Below are positions 46,357-57,884 of a stretch of DNA of 64,000 nt, in pieces (within the stretch, counting starts at the first letter, position 1; the number at the start of each line of letters is the position of its first letter). Origin of the DNA: Amorphophallus konjac (lineage: Eukaryota > Streptophyta > Magnoliopsida > Alismatales > Araceae). Where the stretch lies: positions 172,848,413 to 172,912,412 of the forward strand of contig CM040128.1 in NCBI GenBank assembly GCA_022559845.1, in the 5' to 3' direction. The translations under genes were made by a program, and so were the position numbers. The notes under the pieces were generated by a model. That model saw nothing but the letters and a program-made list of their open reading frames with translations, was not told the origin of the DNA and did not search any database.

Positions 46357-47020
46357 GAAGTGGTATCAGAGCCTCGATTGTTTGAGTTCTAGGTTCTTGC
46401 CTATAAGTATAGGTTACCCTAAGTTATAGGACCCGTGTCATCCCTTTTGTCACCTGGTGAGATTGGGTAGTGTCTCGGGTTAGGTAATAACTTATGTATA
46501 AGATTGCGTAACGCCATGCGTAAGGGTGATAAATATGTTAACTTTATAAATTTTTGCAGGTATCAAAGCCCTTTTTGAAATGAAAGCAAGAGGGTCTACG
46601 AGTAAGCTAAGGTTCAGTTTCGCTAGAAGGTGGCGAGTCCATCGTAAAAAGATTCGAAGTAATAAGAAGAAAAGGCATAACCTTTCGCAAATGAAAGTTT
46701 TCACTATCACAAAGTTCGTCATCTAATCAAGGAGTGCTGGCGAAGGAGTGGAGCGTGTCTTCGTTGCGGAAACAAAGAACATGTAATGGCTAATTGCCCT
46801 AAGCTACTTCCACAAGCAAAATGGAACTGATTTCTATCAAATGAAGAATTATATAAGGTATTGTTTTCCCTCATCCTTAACTATAGTTAAAATTCTTCTG
46901 CATTCCATTAGTTGTATGATTAACATGTTATTTTGGATAGATAAGATCGTCTTAGGTTAAATGTTCGAAAAGTTAATGACCGATGAATTTACGGACCAAA
47001 TTTCTTAAAGTGGGAGAGGA
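46357..47020 (+). pseudogene. Interior of element E with gag zinc-knuckle remnant
   Basis: The primer site TGGTATCAGAGCC (46361-46373, initiator Met tRNA type) begins four bases after the LTR. A short plus-strand frame of about 45 codons encodes the gag tail with one intact CCHC knuckle, CLRCGNKEHVMANC (46756-46797), and stops soon after. The tract AAAGTGGGAGAGGA (about 47007-47020) abuts the 3' LTR. Everything else of gag and all of pol is missing. The knuckle could be a relic or a retained functional piece. Confidence 0.8.
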
Positions 47021-50000
47021 TGTAACACCTAGGTTAAATAATGAAGTATAAAAGTAAAATTTTAAAATATGTATTGGAATTAAAAGTTATTTCCTTGCTA
47101 TTTTATGGCTTCAATGATTTTCTTAATATTATTTATTTTTGAAAGTGGCCAAATTATATCAATAATTATTTTTCTACAATTACCATAAAAAGGCCTTCAT
47201 ATTCCAAGACGCAATCGAATTTTTCTACGATGAATTGAATTTAATAGGTATACATTAAATTAATTAAATCTCACCCGTAGGCTAAAGTTTTGACTAATTT
47301 CTAAAAATATGAAAAAAATCATATCTTTTAGAGAACGAAGTGTTTAACCATAATGTCAACTGGGCCGACCCCAAATAAAAATTTAATTAGGCTGAATTAA
47401 AGAGTTTTTAGCCAAAATCGTTATTCTTAATAGATCAACCTTAATCGACCAAATTAGAGCCCAATTCTCAACCAATCGAGCCCAAACCGGTCCCAAATGA
47501 TAGGTTAACCCTAGTAGATCGTTTCCCCTCCAAAAACCCTAGCCTCTAGATGCTTCTCTCGACGGCGGCGGCACGGATTTGATCAAGGTCTGAGATTTTC
47601 GCTGATTTTTCTTCCTTGGACTCTTGAGTCCAATTCGACCTTTAGAAGCCTCCTTGGACGCTATAAGTTGAAGGCTTTTACAGCCCTAGACCTCCTTTTG
47701 CTTCTCCAACATACGACGTGACCTGTGGTGGCCGATCGAGGGCGTATTAGGGCGAGGATCATCGGGTATTCATGGATTAGGGTTTTGGCATCTTCCTCGA
47801 TTTATGTAGGTTTCTCTCAGGCCCAACCTTAATTAAACCATACCATGACATGCACCTCGAAGTCCTCTTTTATTTGATCATGTTTTGCCCAATTTTTATG
47901 ATCTATATTGTGCGAATTCATCGTTTCATTGAGAGCATGTGATTAGGATTTTTCTACATTCCTTTTTGTCTGATTATGTAGGCTAATCGAAGTCAAATCT
48001 TGAGATTGATCATGCCTTCTTGTTCATTTTTAAGTTCTCTTTCGATTGATAGTAGTTTGCCCAATTTTTATGAAGTATATTGATCAAATTGAGCTTTTCA
48101 TTTGACTTGTATCGGGTTGTCACCGTTCCGGGCGTGGCGAGCATTGAACGGCCCTAACAGAGACCGCTTATTGTTCCGCGGTCGCACGACAGACCGTTTG
48201 TTTGGACTGAGCGGCCTCCAGTTAGACCGCTTATATGTCAAGCGGCCACGAGATTGACCGTCGTTATACGGCGGGGTTCCAAGTGGAGCGGCCCTCACGT
48301 GACCATCTAAAGAATGGAACGGCCCCACGATAGACCGTGTTATGGCGGTGGGTTTTCAAAAGAAAAGAGGAGTTGTGCTAGTTCTGAGCGGTCCTCCTCC
48401 GACCGTCGAATGCATTGAGCGGTCCATATATAGACCGTTTTAACCCTGTTTCAGTAAACTGTTACTCATTTCCAGCATGTTGTGTCTATTTTTCTTGATT
48501 AGATAACATGATTTTAGGGCTTAAATTTGTAGTATGAACACACTAATGACTAGGATTCATGAAATATTTGATCTAAGGTCTAATTCTCATCCAATTATGT
48601 CATCCTTTCCATGTTCACCTTTCATGTATCCTAGTTTAATTGAAAAGAAAATAGACTAATATTCTTGATCAAGTAATTAGTTGCAATTCATTTATATAGT
48701 TAGAACTGTTTTAAGGTTGTGCCACTCTGGTGGCGACTTGACCGAATGTCTCATTTTCCGTTGATTGTGAGCTATTGAATTCTTGGATATCGAATTACCT
48801 CTCCGTCGGATATTTCTTCCGCCAGACTAGGTGTTCATGCTCGAAGGCCTCCGTAAGCCCCCGCGAACCTGGGATTCCCACGAGGACGCCGAGCGGGTTG
48901 TACCCACAAAGCCTGAACCTTCTAACTCGTTCAAATCGCTTGCTTTTGCCCGAGCACGGAGTTGGGACTGTCCTAGTTTGAGCGGCCCTTCTGAGACCGT
49001 TCAGTCAATGAGCGGTCCAGTCATGACCTTCTGACACTTTGAACGGCCCCCGTTAGACCATTTTTCAACCGACTGTGCGTCGACCTTGGTCATCTGGACT
49101 AAGTGATTTACGCGGTCGTTTCTGGACCGTGTACTTCTCATGCTGCCCCTTCGGGACTGTGTTGATCTGGCGTATGCACCGACCTTCCTCGTGCGTCAAT
49201 CTATAAACGGCTCTTATTTGACCGTTCTGTGATAGAGCGGCCGGAATAGGACCGTGTTATTTCTTTTAAGCGGTCCATGTCAGACCGTTTATATGTTTAG
49301 CGGTCTTCTGCCGACCGTTTATGTTTCAAGCCTTCCATTTTCAGGTTTTGAATTGTGTAAGCTGCTCTAGCCTATTCAGGCTATGGTATTTCGAGTTTTT
49401 GACCTATTGTTAGGTCTACTGATAACATTATCCATTCTAAGTCATTTTTGAATGACTTTTCTCTCTCAATTAATGAGCTTGTTGTTTGGAATCTCAAGAA
49501 AAATCAATAATTCTTACACATTCCACCTTGATTACATGAGCTTGACTTTGGAACTCCTCGCCATTGAACATTGTGGATGTCTAGAGTTCATGGGATCTAT
49601 GATCCAAACAAATCAATGCCAAGGCAAACACATTAAAGGGCCCAGTCTGGTCCTGGGAGGCGCACCCGAAAAACACTTGATCCTCGGGGTGGTGAATGAC
49701 TAGGTGTGGCACTTGGCACCGAGTACTATCTAGCGTGTTGAGTCTACGGCATTCCACACTCTTGTGATACTTGCTAGAGTTGCTTGAAAGTAGGAAGTGC
49801 TTGCTTGCATGACTTGACTTGACTTGATATATGGCCATTCACTTGAAGTTCTGATTACTTGCTCTTGCTATCGTGACTTGCAATCTTTATCGTGCTAGTA
49901 ATCTTTTTATCATGCTTAATTATTTTTCTCACGTTATTCATGCATTCATGAAATGGTTAATTACTTAAACTATGCCTAATGATAGAGTGTAATTCTTATT

Positions 50001-50360
50001 TAGCTTTTTGCTCACCCCTACTTTCCAGCCCTTTTCAGGTAATACGGTAGATGGAACGCTTGCAATTGGGATCGGGACAGCGTGATTGAGTGAACTTGGA
50101 GATTTAGAGAACGGAGTCTGTCTTTTTATTTTCTTGAGTCTAGATAGTATAGTGAGTCTTGTCATTTTCTCTTCTTTATGTATTTTATTGAGTCCAGATT
50201 GTAAATTTAAATTTTCAATCATCAATAAATATATATATATTTTAAATTGTATGGCCTCCATGCGTCTATTTGTGTTTATTTATTTTGCTATTGTTATCAT
50301 GACTGTTTCACTGTACGTTCCGAACGCTGCTTCCCGCTGCTATCGGTTCGGGACGTGACA
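47021..50360 (+). repeat. 3' LTR of element E
   Basis: Co-linear with the 5' LTR. The palindrome clusters recur (48149, 48179 and onward to about 49320). At 48179 this copy has the full CGGTC arm where the 5' LTR has CTGTC. Confidence 0.92.
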
Positions 50361-51569
50361 CAAATATTTCGTCGCCAAATTTGCCACAATAGTCACAAAA
50401 GACATTCCTTCTTTTTCTTGGTGCATGAACATGTTTAACCTTTGGGGGTTTTTTATGCACACATAAGCATTCAACAACATCTTTTTATTTTTCATTTTCT
50501 TTATCACACAAATTCAAAGATTCATTTAAGCTCTTGATTTCATTTTGTAGATTCAGAATTTGCAAATGAGAGTTAGCAATCTCTTGTTCACATGAAATAA
50601 TTTTCTCATTCAATAAGGAATTAATGGTTTTGTGACATTCAATTTCTTGTTCAAGAATGTGCAATTTGTCACAATCATCAATGATCACACATTTTCCTTT
50701 CTCAACCTTTTCAAGACTTTTCAATTTACTTTCAAGCAATGAAATTTGAATCAACAAGGCACTATTTTCATTTTGGAGTTTATCAAATGAATTTTTGTTC
50801 ATGGAAGTGTGTTCAGGTTCTTTCATTTGAAAACTCACATTTTCATTAACCATTTTATTCATGGTTTCATTAGATTGAAATTTATCATTCAAATTCCTAA
50901 AGATTTCTATTTCATGTCTTAGCTCCCTTCACCAATCAGATTTGTCAACAGACATGCATTTTTCCTTTTCAAGGATAAGCAATTTTTCAGACATTGCTTT
51001 GTTTAGATGCTTTAACGCTTCATTCACCTTAGCAAGTTCAGTGCATTTTTCACATGAAGGATTATCAACACAAGAGTTCTCTATTTTTTTTTCAATTTCT
51101 TATTTTCAGATTTTAATGATTTATATCTATCAAACAGTTCATCATATGCATTCATCGACTCATCATAGTTGAGTACATCTTCTTCCTCGGAATCGGAGTT
51201 TACCTTTGAGTTTTCCTCGCTTTGGCGATCATTGCCGTTGTTTACCGCGAGACACTCATCAACATTATTTTCTTGGGCTTCGCTTAGCCCATCCCAGATT
51301 TCTTTGGCTGTCCTGCAAGATAAAACAAATGGAAATTGTTTAGTGTCCAAGGCAGCCTTAAGGGCATTCAAGACAAACAAATTATCGAAATTCATTATCT
51401 TATGTTCATCAGTCCATCTTAATTCATTTTTCGGTAAAACATGTGGACCATGAGAGATTAATTTCATGAGTTTCGGATCAAAGCCAGTAATCCAAACACA
51501 AAATTTTCCTAGCCATGAAGCATAGTCAAAACCATCAAAGATAGGAAGTACATTCAAACTAGTCATCAT
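50361..51569 (-). pseudogene. gag: Element D gag, 5' part: capsid-like domain and coiled coil
   Basis: ATG at 51569 on the minus strand. The N-terminal copia-type gag domain (PIFDGFDYASWLGKFCVWI, then RTAKEIWDGLSEA near residue 87) is followed by an acidic linker and a long coiled coil to about 50485. A run of A residues near 51085-51093 shifts the frame; further stops follow at about 50937 and 50482. Just before E the frame reads CDYCGKFGD, the first half of a zinc knuckle with Asp in the His position. Gag-only elements would need reverse transcriptase from related copies. Confidence 0.85.
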
Positions 51570-51620
51570 AAAACGATCTTTTCTCCTAGACCGTGAGGTC
51601 CGCTAAAAAATCAGAGACTG

Positions 51621-51633
51621 GACTCTGATACCA
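51621..51633 (-). other. Primer binding site of element D
   Basis: Minus strand TGGTATCAGAGTC two bases from the LTR end, matching the 3' end of initiator Met tRNA, usual in copia elements. Confidence 0.85.
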
Positions 51634-51635
51634 AT

Positions 51636-54613
51636 TGTTGGCCCAGAGAGATAGCAGACAAGAAGGGGGGGTTGAATTGTCCCCTTGTCGAGATGGCGGA
51701 TTTTAAAAACTTTCCTAACTAAACACAGTGGAATTAAGATTAACAATGTTAATAGCCAAAACTTAAGTGAGATTTAAAGCGTTCTCTCAAGCTTTCCGAT
51801 CTCACTCGTAATAACAATGCGACTAACAGGGAAATTTTGCTCAACACAGATTACGGAGGTAGCAGTGAGTGATTGTGTAGTGAATTAAAAACCTATATAA
51901 TGTACCTGTGAACGGAGATAGAAGAAATGACAATCACACAGGTAATCACACAAGACACGGGGATTTTAAGGTGATTCGGGACCACGACGGGCTCCCTACG
52001 GCCACCCCTCACCCAACCGGGTGATGCTTCACTACACGCTACTTTCGTAGCAACACGGGGACGAACCCCAACCACACACACGCTGCTTCCGCATCAATAC
52101 ACAGACGAGGCCTTGCCTCAACACGCTGCCACTGCAGCACACACACACACACATTCGGGGAACGTGCCCCGGACACGACAAACACACGAAGACACAGCTC
52201 CGTACACACACACATATATTCTGAGTTTAACAAAATCAAAGGATTTACAATATACGCCCACAGCAGTATGTAGATGAAGATAGACTATGAAACATTCATA
52301 GAAATAAACATAAAGAGGATGTAAAAATATCTCCTTGGTTCTCCAATAGAAATAAGAAGATCATTCTTGAAGCCTAGGTTGGAGAAGATCTTATCCACAG
52401 CTGGTTGGAACAGTCGGTCGTCCTCCTTGAGGATGCAAGTTTGTTCGTTCAAGTCCCAGCTCCAATCGAGCCTGCACACATCAAGAAAAGATGAGACATT
52501 ATGCCCTGAAAGTATATCTTGGTTAAAAGGGACATGATAAACAAATGAAAACAGAAATATATATATATATATATGTATTCCCCTTTAGTGTCCCACAACT
52601 TCTTCCAAACAGTAGGTAGGGTGCGCTAGAAATGATGGGTTGCAGAGTGAAGGCACCCGGCTTGAGATAGAAACGACCAAACTCGCAGACCGGGGACAGC
52701 AGGAGCCGTGGCTTCGCAATCAAAGGTCAGGCTCGTCAAAGATGATCTCCTATGGCTTCTTCTTCCTCCTCCTTGAGTGAGCATGCCTCCTTTTCGTTCT
52801 TCTTCTTCCCTACAAGAGCAGATAGAACAATAAGCCCAAGGGATTGTGTTTCACGATCGGACAAGGGCGGCTATCTATACACATGAGAAACCAAGCCATA
52901 AAGACATATTAGCCCATGAGAAACGCACTCAAACCAACACCCAAACAAGGGTATAAACCGTAGGGGTACTGGGGTAAAAGGGCAAGCCAATCGGACCATT
53001 AAACCCACGGTTTGAAACCAAACCGGCAAACCCGATTCGTGTCACCCAGAGAAAGTGTCGACCCTTGGGGTCGACACTTTTCTCACTAGCTACTGTCCCG
53101 TTATATAAAAACATGACCCAAGGCAAAGTGTCGAATCTTGGGGTCGACACTTTTTAATGGGGGTTCTATTTTCCAAGAAAACAGACCCTTGGCCTCCAAG
53201 AGTCGACCCTAGGGGTCGACACTTGCAGTGTAAAACTAGAAAATGAACTAAATGTAGTGAATTAACCTCAAAGCATGATATATGAATTAAACCCAATCTA
53301 CCCACATGGAAATACATTCAAAATTGAATTCTTACAATGATAACAAAGGTTTATGGGCATATTTAAACCTGCACTTCCAACTAATTCAAATTCATGAGAG
53401 TTAAGCCAAGGTGATTCAAGAAACCATATTCAACCCAATTGAAGGTATGACTTAGCCAATGGAATGTCATGGAGTAAAGGTATGAGACCTGTCATTCAAT
53501 CTTGGTTTCAAGCATAGGAATAGGAAAACAATGAAGGCAAAGTACAAGGGTAGAAACTTACCATGGAGTTGAATGAATTGATAGCTGAAATACCATGGAG
53601 TCAAATTAATTGATAGCAGAAGGAACCCTGTACATTCTGGAAATTCGGATTCATATAACACTTGAATTAGTGCTTTTGAATTCTAGCAACCAACTCAAGG
53701 GTTTCAGTTCAGTCCAACATTCATAATTCAGTCCAGTGATGCCCATTTCAGACATTTTCAAGGGCACCGTAACCATCACTTTTAGGGACACAAGGTTCAA
53801 AAATCAATTCAATTGAATTCAGATTCATAGCATGCAAAGTCCAGTTTCAATGTAGTTCAATCAGACATTAGCCACCATTAGATGGCTATTCAGTTCAAGG
53901 CCAAACCAACCAGTAAATCATTCATTTCTTAAAGCATGAAGCGCATTCAAGTTCAGTTTTACAATCTCAAGCATAGTTGGAATCAATTTGAAGTTCATTG
54001 ATTTCCTCAAATATTTAGTGGCAATTGATACCAAGTTGAAAACATCAAGTTGATCATGAAAATACCATATGCATGACTGTAAAACACCCAACACAGGGTC
54101 GATGGACATATGATCAAGGTCAGTGCAAAGACATCAAAGATATATACATGTAGGATCATGCTTCATAGCAAGGTAAGAACTAAGGCTCAAGGAGCCAGGG
54201 GTCGACCCATCTCAAGTTCAGTCCAATCATAGATAGGGGCTTTCTAAAGCATGCTAAGAAACCACTCTCACTAAACAATTATGAAAAGCAAACATGAAGT
54301 CATATGCAATAAAACCAATCTTCCCACATTGAAATGCAGTCAATATAAGTCCAAAAACATGTAAGGGCTTTTAACCCCAATCAAGACACTATGGACAAGA
54401 TCCACATGAAAGCTCCAAATCCTCATGCACAGCACGCATGAGTCGACTTCAGAAATGTATTCAGGAAGGATATTTGAATTTCAACCTACAAAACAGGATA
54501 TCATCATGTTAGCTTGTTTATCATGAAGATACCATTAAGCATAAAACTCACAATATATTGGAGTCATCAAAACCATTGTCAAGGACAACGAGGGGGCCCT
54601 CCCAAACCCAACA
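51636..54613 (-). repeat. 5' LTR of element D (right copy)
   Basis: Co-linear with 37434-40422. The GTCGACCC/GGGTCGAC palindromes recur near 53056, 53128 and 53201. An AT run lies at 52557-52575. Confidence 0.92.
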
Positions 54614-54618
54614 GTTAA

Positions 54619-54888
54619 ACTAGACCTTAGATCGCCAAATTTGAGCCCAAATCGTAACCTTTTTAGCCCAAACCAGGCCCATTCGATCGACCCTGATGGG
54701 TAGCCCTTTTCCCCTCTTGTTCCCTCGCGAAACCCTAACCCTGGGAGCTCAATTTCGAGTGTTATGACGGCATGACTTGGTCAAAGCGCGATTTCCACAC
54801 GCGTCGAGGTCGTTGGACTCTTACCAGCCTTATCGACGCCCTAGATCCAATTGCCTCTACAAATCAAACCCTCGACCGACCTAGAATT
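54619..54888 (+). mobile_element. LTR G, right piece
   Basis: Continues LTR G after the GTTAA duplication of D. Contains AAACCCTAACCCTGGG, similar in type to the same part of the E LTR. It ends at GAATT (54884-54888), the left duplication of element F. Confidence 0.65.
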
Positions 54889-55427
54889 TGTTGTGCCCCT
54901 GTGGTTTTGATGATAGCAAACACTATGAGTCACCATACATATACTTGAGATGATTGATTGATACTTCTTAAATGAGAATTGATGAGAATTTTGTTTGCTG
55001 TATGTTGCTTTTATAAGGTCATGTGTTGATGTTAAAGCATGCATTTGTCATTACTCTGTATGCACATGAGGCCTGTGCATATATGTCCAAGGGTGCATCT
55101 CTTAGTAGTCTGGTGGTCTGTGAAGTCGGTGCACCTTACTGTAGCAAGTCCTTGCATGAACGGTGCTCACTTTGTTTTTCATCATAAGGTCCGAGCATGT
55201 CTTAGTTCATATGTATATGGTTGGAATACACATGTTGCACAACTCTGTGCAAGTGTCCATACAGCTGGACTTAGGCACCTCTGCCTTGCATTTCAAGGTC
55301 GATGCATTCACTGTAGTGTGCACCTCTTCCATGCTCATTCATCAGTGCACCTTTTACCTTATGCATATAGGCCTGTGCATATATGCTCACTAAGTCTGTG
55401 CATGATTTAGTCTACACTTAACTAAGT

Positions 55428-56252
55428 CGGTGCACATCTGCTTTGTGCATGTGCATCTCCCTGTAGCCGTGTCAGTGCAACTCTCGCACCGTTGCACGCA
55501 ATCAAGTCGGAGTCGGTGCACTCCTCAAATGTTTAGCTTAGCTCATATTTCAAGTCGGTGCAATGCACTGTAGTGCACGTAGTCTGTGCACATGACTGCA
55601 ACGTTAGCGCACGTAGTCGAAGTCTGTGCACATGACTGCATCGTTAGCGCACGTAGTCAAAGTCTGTGCACATGACTTCAGCGTGCATGTTAAAATCGGT
55701 GCACACTTGGCGTGTGCGAGACCAAACTCGGTGCAAGTTACATTTCATGCATTCACATAGTCGGTGCAAATCTACCTTGTGCTAACTAACTCAGTGCAAC
55801 TCTCGTTGCTGCGAGCATATAAGTCAGTGCATCACTTCATGCTAGCAGTTATAACGTCGGTGCATGTTGTGTTCTAGGCACAATAAGTCGGTGCAATCTA
55901 TCTTGCATGCACACAGGCAAGTCTGCGCATACTGTCTTTAGGCTCATTGATTCGGTGCATATTTTCTTGTGTTATGGCCTTCGTCGGTGCATATGTATTA
56001 AGTTCATGTCATGTAGGTCTGAGCATTCCTTGCATCGGGCAGGCTGAGTTGGTGGAGGTATTGTCTTCACTTCAGAAGTCGGTGCACTTCCTGCTTATGA
56101 ACACACGAAGTTAGTGCATCTCTATACTCTGCACTCAGATTAAGTCTGTGCATATGCTTGCTGTGTGAACAAATTGAGTCTGTGCATATGTGATCTTATG
56201 CTATATTGAGTCTATGCATGCTTGCTTTTATACCTTATCAAATCGGTGCAAC
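55428..56252 (+). repeat. Phased GTCGGTGCA array, 32-bp step
   Basis: Cores (position of the C of TCGG or its variant) are 55697, 55729, 55762, 55792, 55825, 55858, 55889, 55923, 55953, 55985, 56019, 56049, 56080, 56112, 56146, 56180, 56212 and 56244: 18 in a row, mean step 32.2 bp, range 30-34. Variants include GTCTGTGCA and GTCAGTGCA. Less regular copies extend left to 55428 and beyond. Spacers of about 23 bp are not conserved. The complement TGCACCGAC contains the DRE/CRT core RCCGAC. The array ends about 235 bp upstream of the TATA box. Confidence 0.85.
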
Positions 56253-56547
56253 ATTCATACCTGTCTAAACTGTTATATGTTCTAAAATATTACCAGGACA
56301 ACTGTTCGTGACCTTAAGGAGGGCACGTGATCCAAGGTGGATGGTCCCTGAAAAGAGCTGCCACGTGGAAAGCTACAGTGCTCAGATTCTGACACATGGC
56401 TAAGGGTTTCCAGAAGCCTCTTGGCGGGAGTGTTCCCTCCACATGCCCGGTGTGTGAGCTCGTGGGTCCCAGACTGAAGATATATAAGACCCTTCTTCTG
56501 CGAACAGAAAAGATACACAATGCTGGAATTGAAGATAGATGAGAGAG

Positions 56548-56853
56548 ATCTGAGGAGAGAAGAAGAGTAGAACAAGAGCAGAGCTGAAGAAGAAGAAAAA
56601 GAGAGCATAAGATTCTAAGAGCCAGAGAGCTTGTGAAAAGAGTTGGAGAGATAGTAGCAGTAAGAGTTTGAGAAAGAAGAAAAGGAAGAAAGAGAGAGAG
56701 ATCTGAGGAGAGAAGAAGAGTAGAACAAGAGCAGAGCTGAAGAAGAAGAAAATGAGAGCAGAAGATTCTGAGAGCCAGAGAGCTTGTGAGAAGAGTTGGA
56801 GAGATAGTAGCAGTAAGAGTTTGAGAAAGAAGAAAAGGAAGAAAGAGAGAGAG
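56548..56853 (+). repeat. 153-bp tandem duplication in LTR F
   Basis: Two copies, 56548-56700 and 56701-56853, each starting ATCTGAGGAGAG, nearly identical, with the start of a third (ATCGTGAAG). It lies just downstream of the TATA box, in the transcribed leader. Confidence 0.9.
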
Positions 56854-57680
56854 ATCGTGAAGAGAAGATTGAAAGAGAGAGATCGTGAAGATAAGATTAG
56901 AGCAACCTGAAGATCCATTCCACTGGTCCTTGGATCAAATCCAGGCCAGTCAGCTCCTACGTGAGCTATATCTGATTTGTAATTTCTTTCAGTTTTCCGG
57001 TGCTGTGATTCTTCATTTCTTATTTTCTTTTATACCTTTGTTTCAAGCTGTAAGTCAGCAGAGCAAGCTGTGTCGCTCAGCGGTTGCAGAGGATCGGTTC
57101 CTCTGGTCGGCTAAGCTGTATTGCCCAGTGGTCAAGATGTCAGTCAGCGGTTGTTGGCAAGCTGTGAGGCCCAATAGCTAAGCTGTGTATCAGTGGGAAT
57201 CCACACTCTGGTTTGAGTGTGGGGTGGATGTAGGTGTGGAGGACCGAACCACCTAAAAATCTTCTATCTATCGTGGTTTGATTGCCTTGTCTGATTCGCT
57301 AGATGTATGCTTAGGATCGATCTCTATTTCCCATCTAGTGGGTTTTTGGTTTGCACACCGAACATTTGACTCTGGTTTTGAGAGAGTCACTTTGAATTCT
57401 TGATCATTGTTACTGGAGAGTGTCAAATTCACTCAAGTCATCTGAGCGTCTAAGTTGCATTTGATTTCTTGATTGGGTTCGGTCAATAGCATAGGCTTGC
57501 TTAGGAGTATTCATTCTTGCAGCTCAACTATTTGATCAAGAGAATCATTGTCCACCTTATCTTGTGGAGCTTGAATAGTTTTAATTCCGCATTTGTGTCT
57601 AGTTATAGTTTTTAATTGAGCAATTTATATTAGGGGATTCATTCACCCCCCTCTGAATCCGAGCCTAGCACCCCAACAAT

Positions 57681-57692
57681 TGGTATTAGAGC
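57681..57692 (+). other. Primer binding site of element F
   Basis: TGGTATTAGAGC, two bases after the LTR end. One transition from the TGGTATCAGAGC initiator Met tRNA site. Confidence 0.85.
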
Positions 57693-57884
57693 AAGGTTGC
57701 TGTGTAATCAGATCTAACGATCCGTAGTAGATGCTATAGCTTCCTTGGTGCAGTTCAGAGAGGGTCTTGTATGTTTATGTTCGGTGATTTGTTTTGTGGA
57801 TTTGGTGTTGTGCTTTGTTGCTGTTTGACTTCGATGCATTTCTCATACATTGCCCTTAGATCTATACTTGGTCAGTCATTCTTC

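Larger units (their letters stand above)
43009..50360 (+). mobile_element. Short-body non-autonomous Ty3/gypsy element E
   Basis: LTRs 43009-46356 and 47021-50360 (3348 and 3340 bp) start TGTAACACC and end CGTGACA. Only 664 bp lie between them. The flanks CATAC (43004-43008) and CAAAT (50361-50365) are a weak, diverged duplication. The LTRs are very similar by eye, so the insertion is fairly recent compared with D. It lies in the zinc-knuckle codons of D gag. Confidence 0.92.
37434..54613 (-). mobile_element. Gag-only Ty1/copia-type element D, interrupted by E
   Basis: Terminal repeats 37434-40422 and 51636-54613 begin TGTTGGCC and end CCAACA, with perfect GTTAA duplications at 37429-37433 and 54614-54618. 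The minus strand carries a primer site, a split gag gene and a polypurine tract, but no protease, integrase, RT or RNase H. Without E it is about 9.8 kb. Gag type, primer site and AAAAAGGCGGAGAT tract resemble SIRE-lineage copia elements. Confidence 0.92.
54889..57678 (+). repeat. 5' LTR of element F
   Basis: TATATAAG at 56481-56488 is the TATA box. Upstream lies the GTCGGTGCA array (about 55119-56250). Downstream, 56548-56700 and 56701-56853 are a perfect-period 153-bp tandem duplication, A/G-rich. Frames opposite this duplication (56400-56918 minus) are repeat translations. Confidence 0.92.

Noticed and set aside
46361..46373. tRNA gene remnant
   Set aside because: The Met-tRNA match is only the primer binding site next to the LTR; there is no cloverleaf.
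55039..55410. 123-codon frame conserved between 55039-55410 and 63213-63584
   Set aside because: Conservation reflects the two LTR copies of F. The product is rich in His, Cys and Val from the GTGCA repeat.
55428..56252. CRISPR-like repeat and spacer layout in LTR F
   Set aside because: The conserved core is only 9 bp, it lies inside an LTR, and it is duplicated in the 3' LTR.
56282..56918. Minus-strand frames of up to 172 codons in LTR F
   Set aside because: They lie opposite the A/G-rich 153-bp duplication and give Leu/Phe/Ser-rich products.
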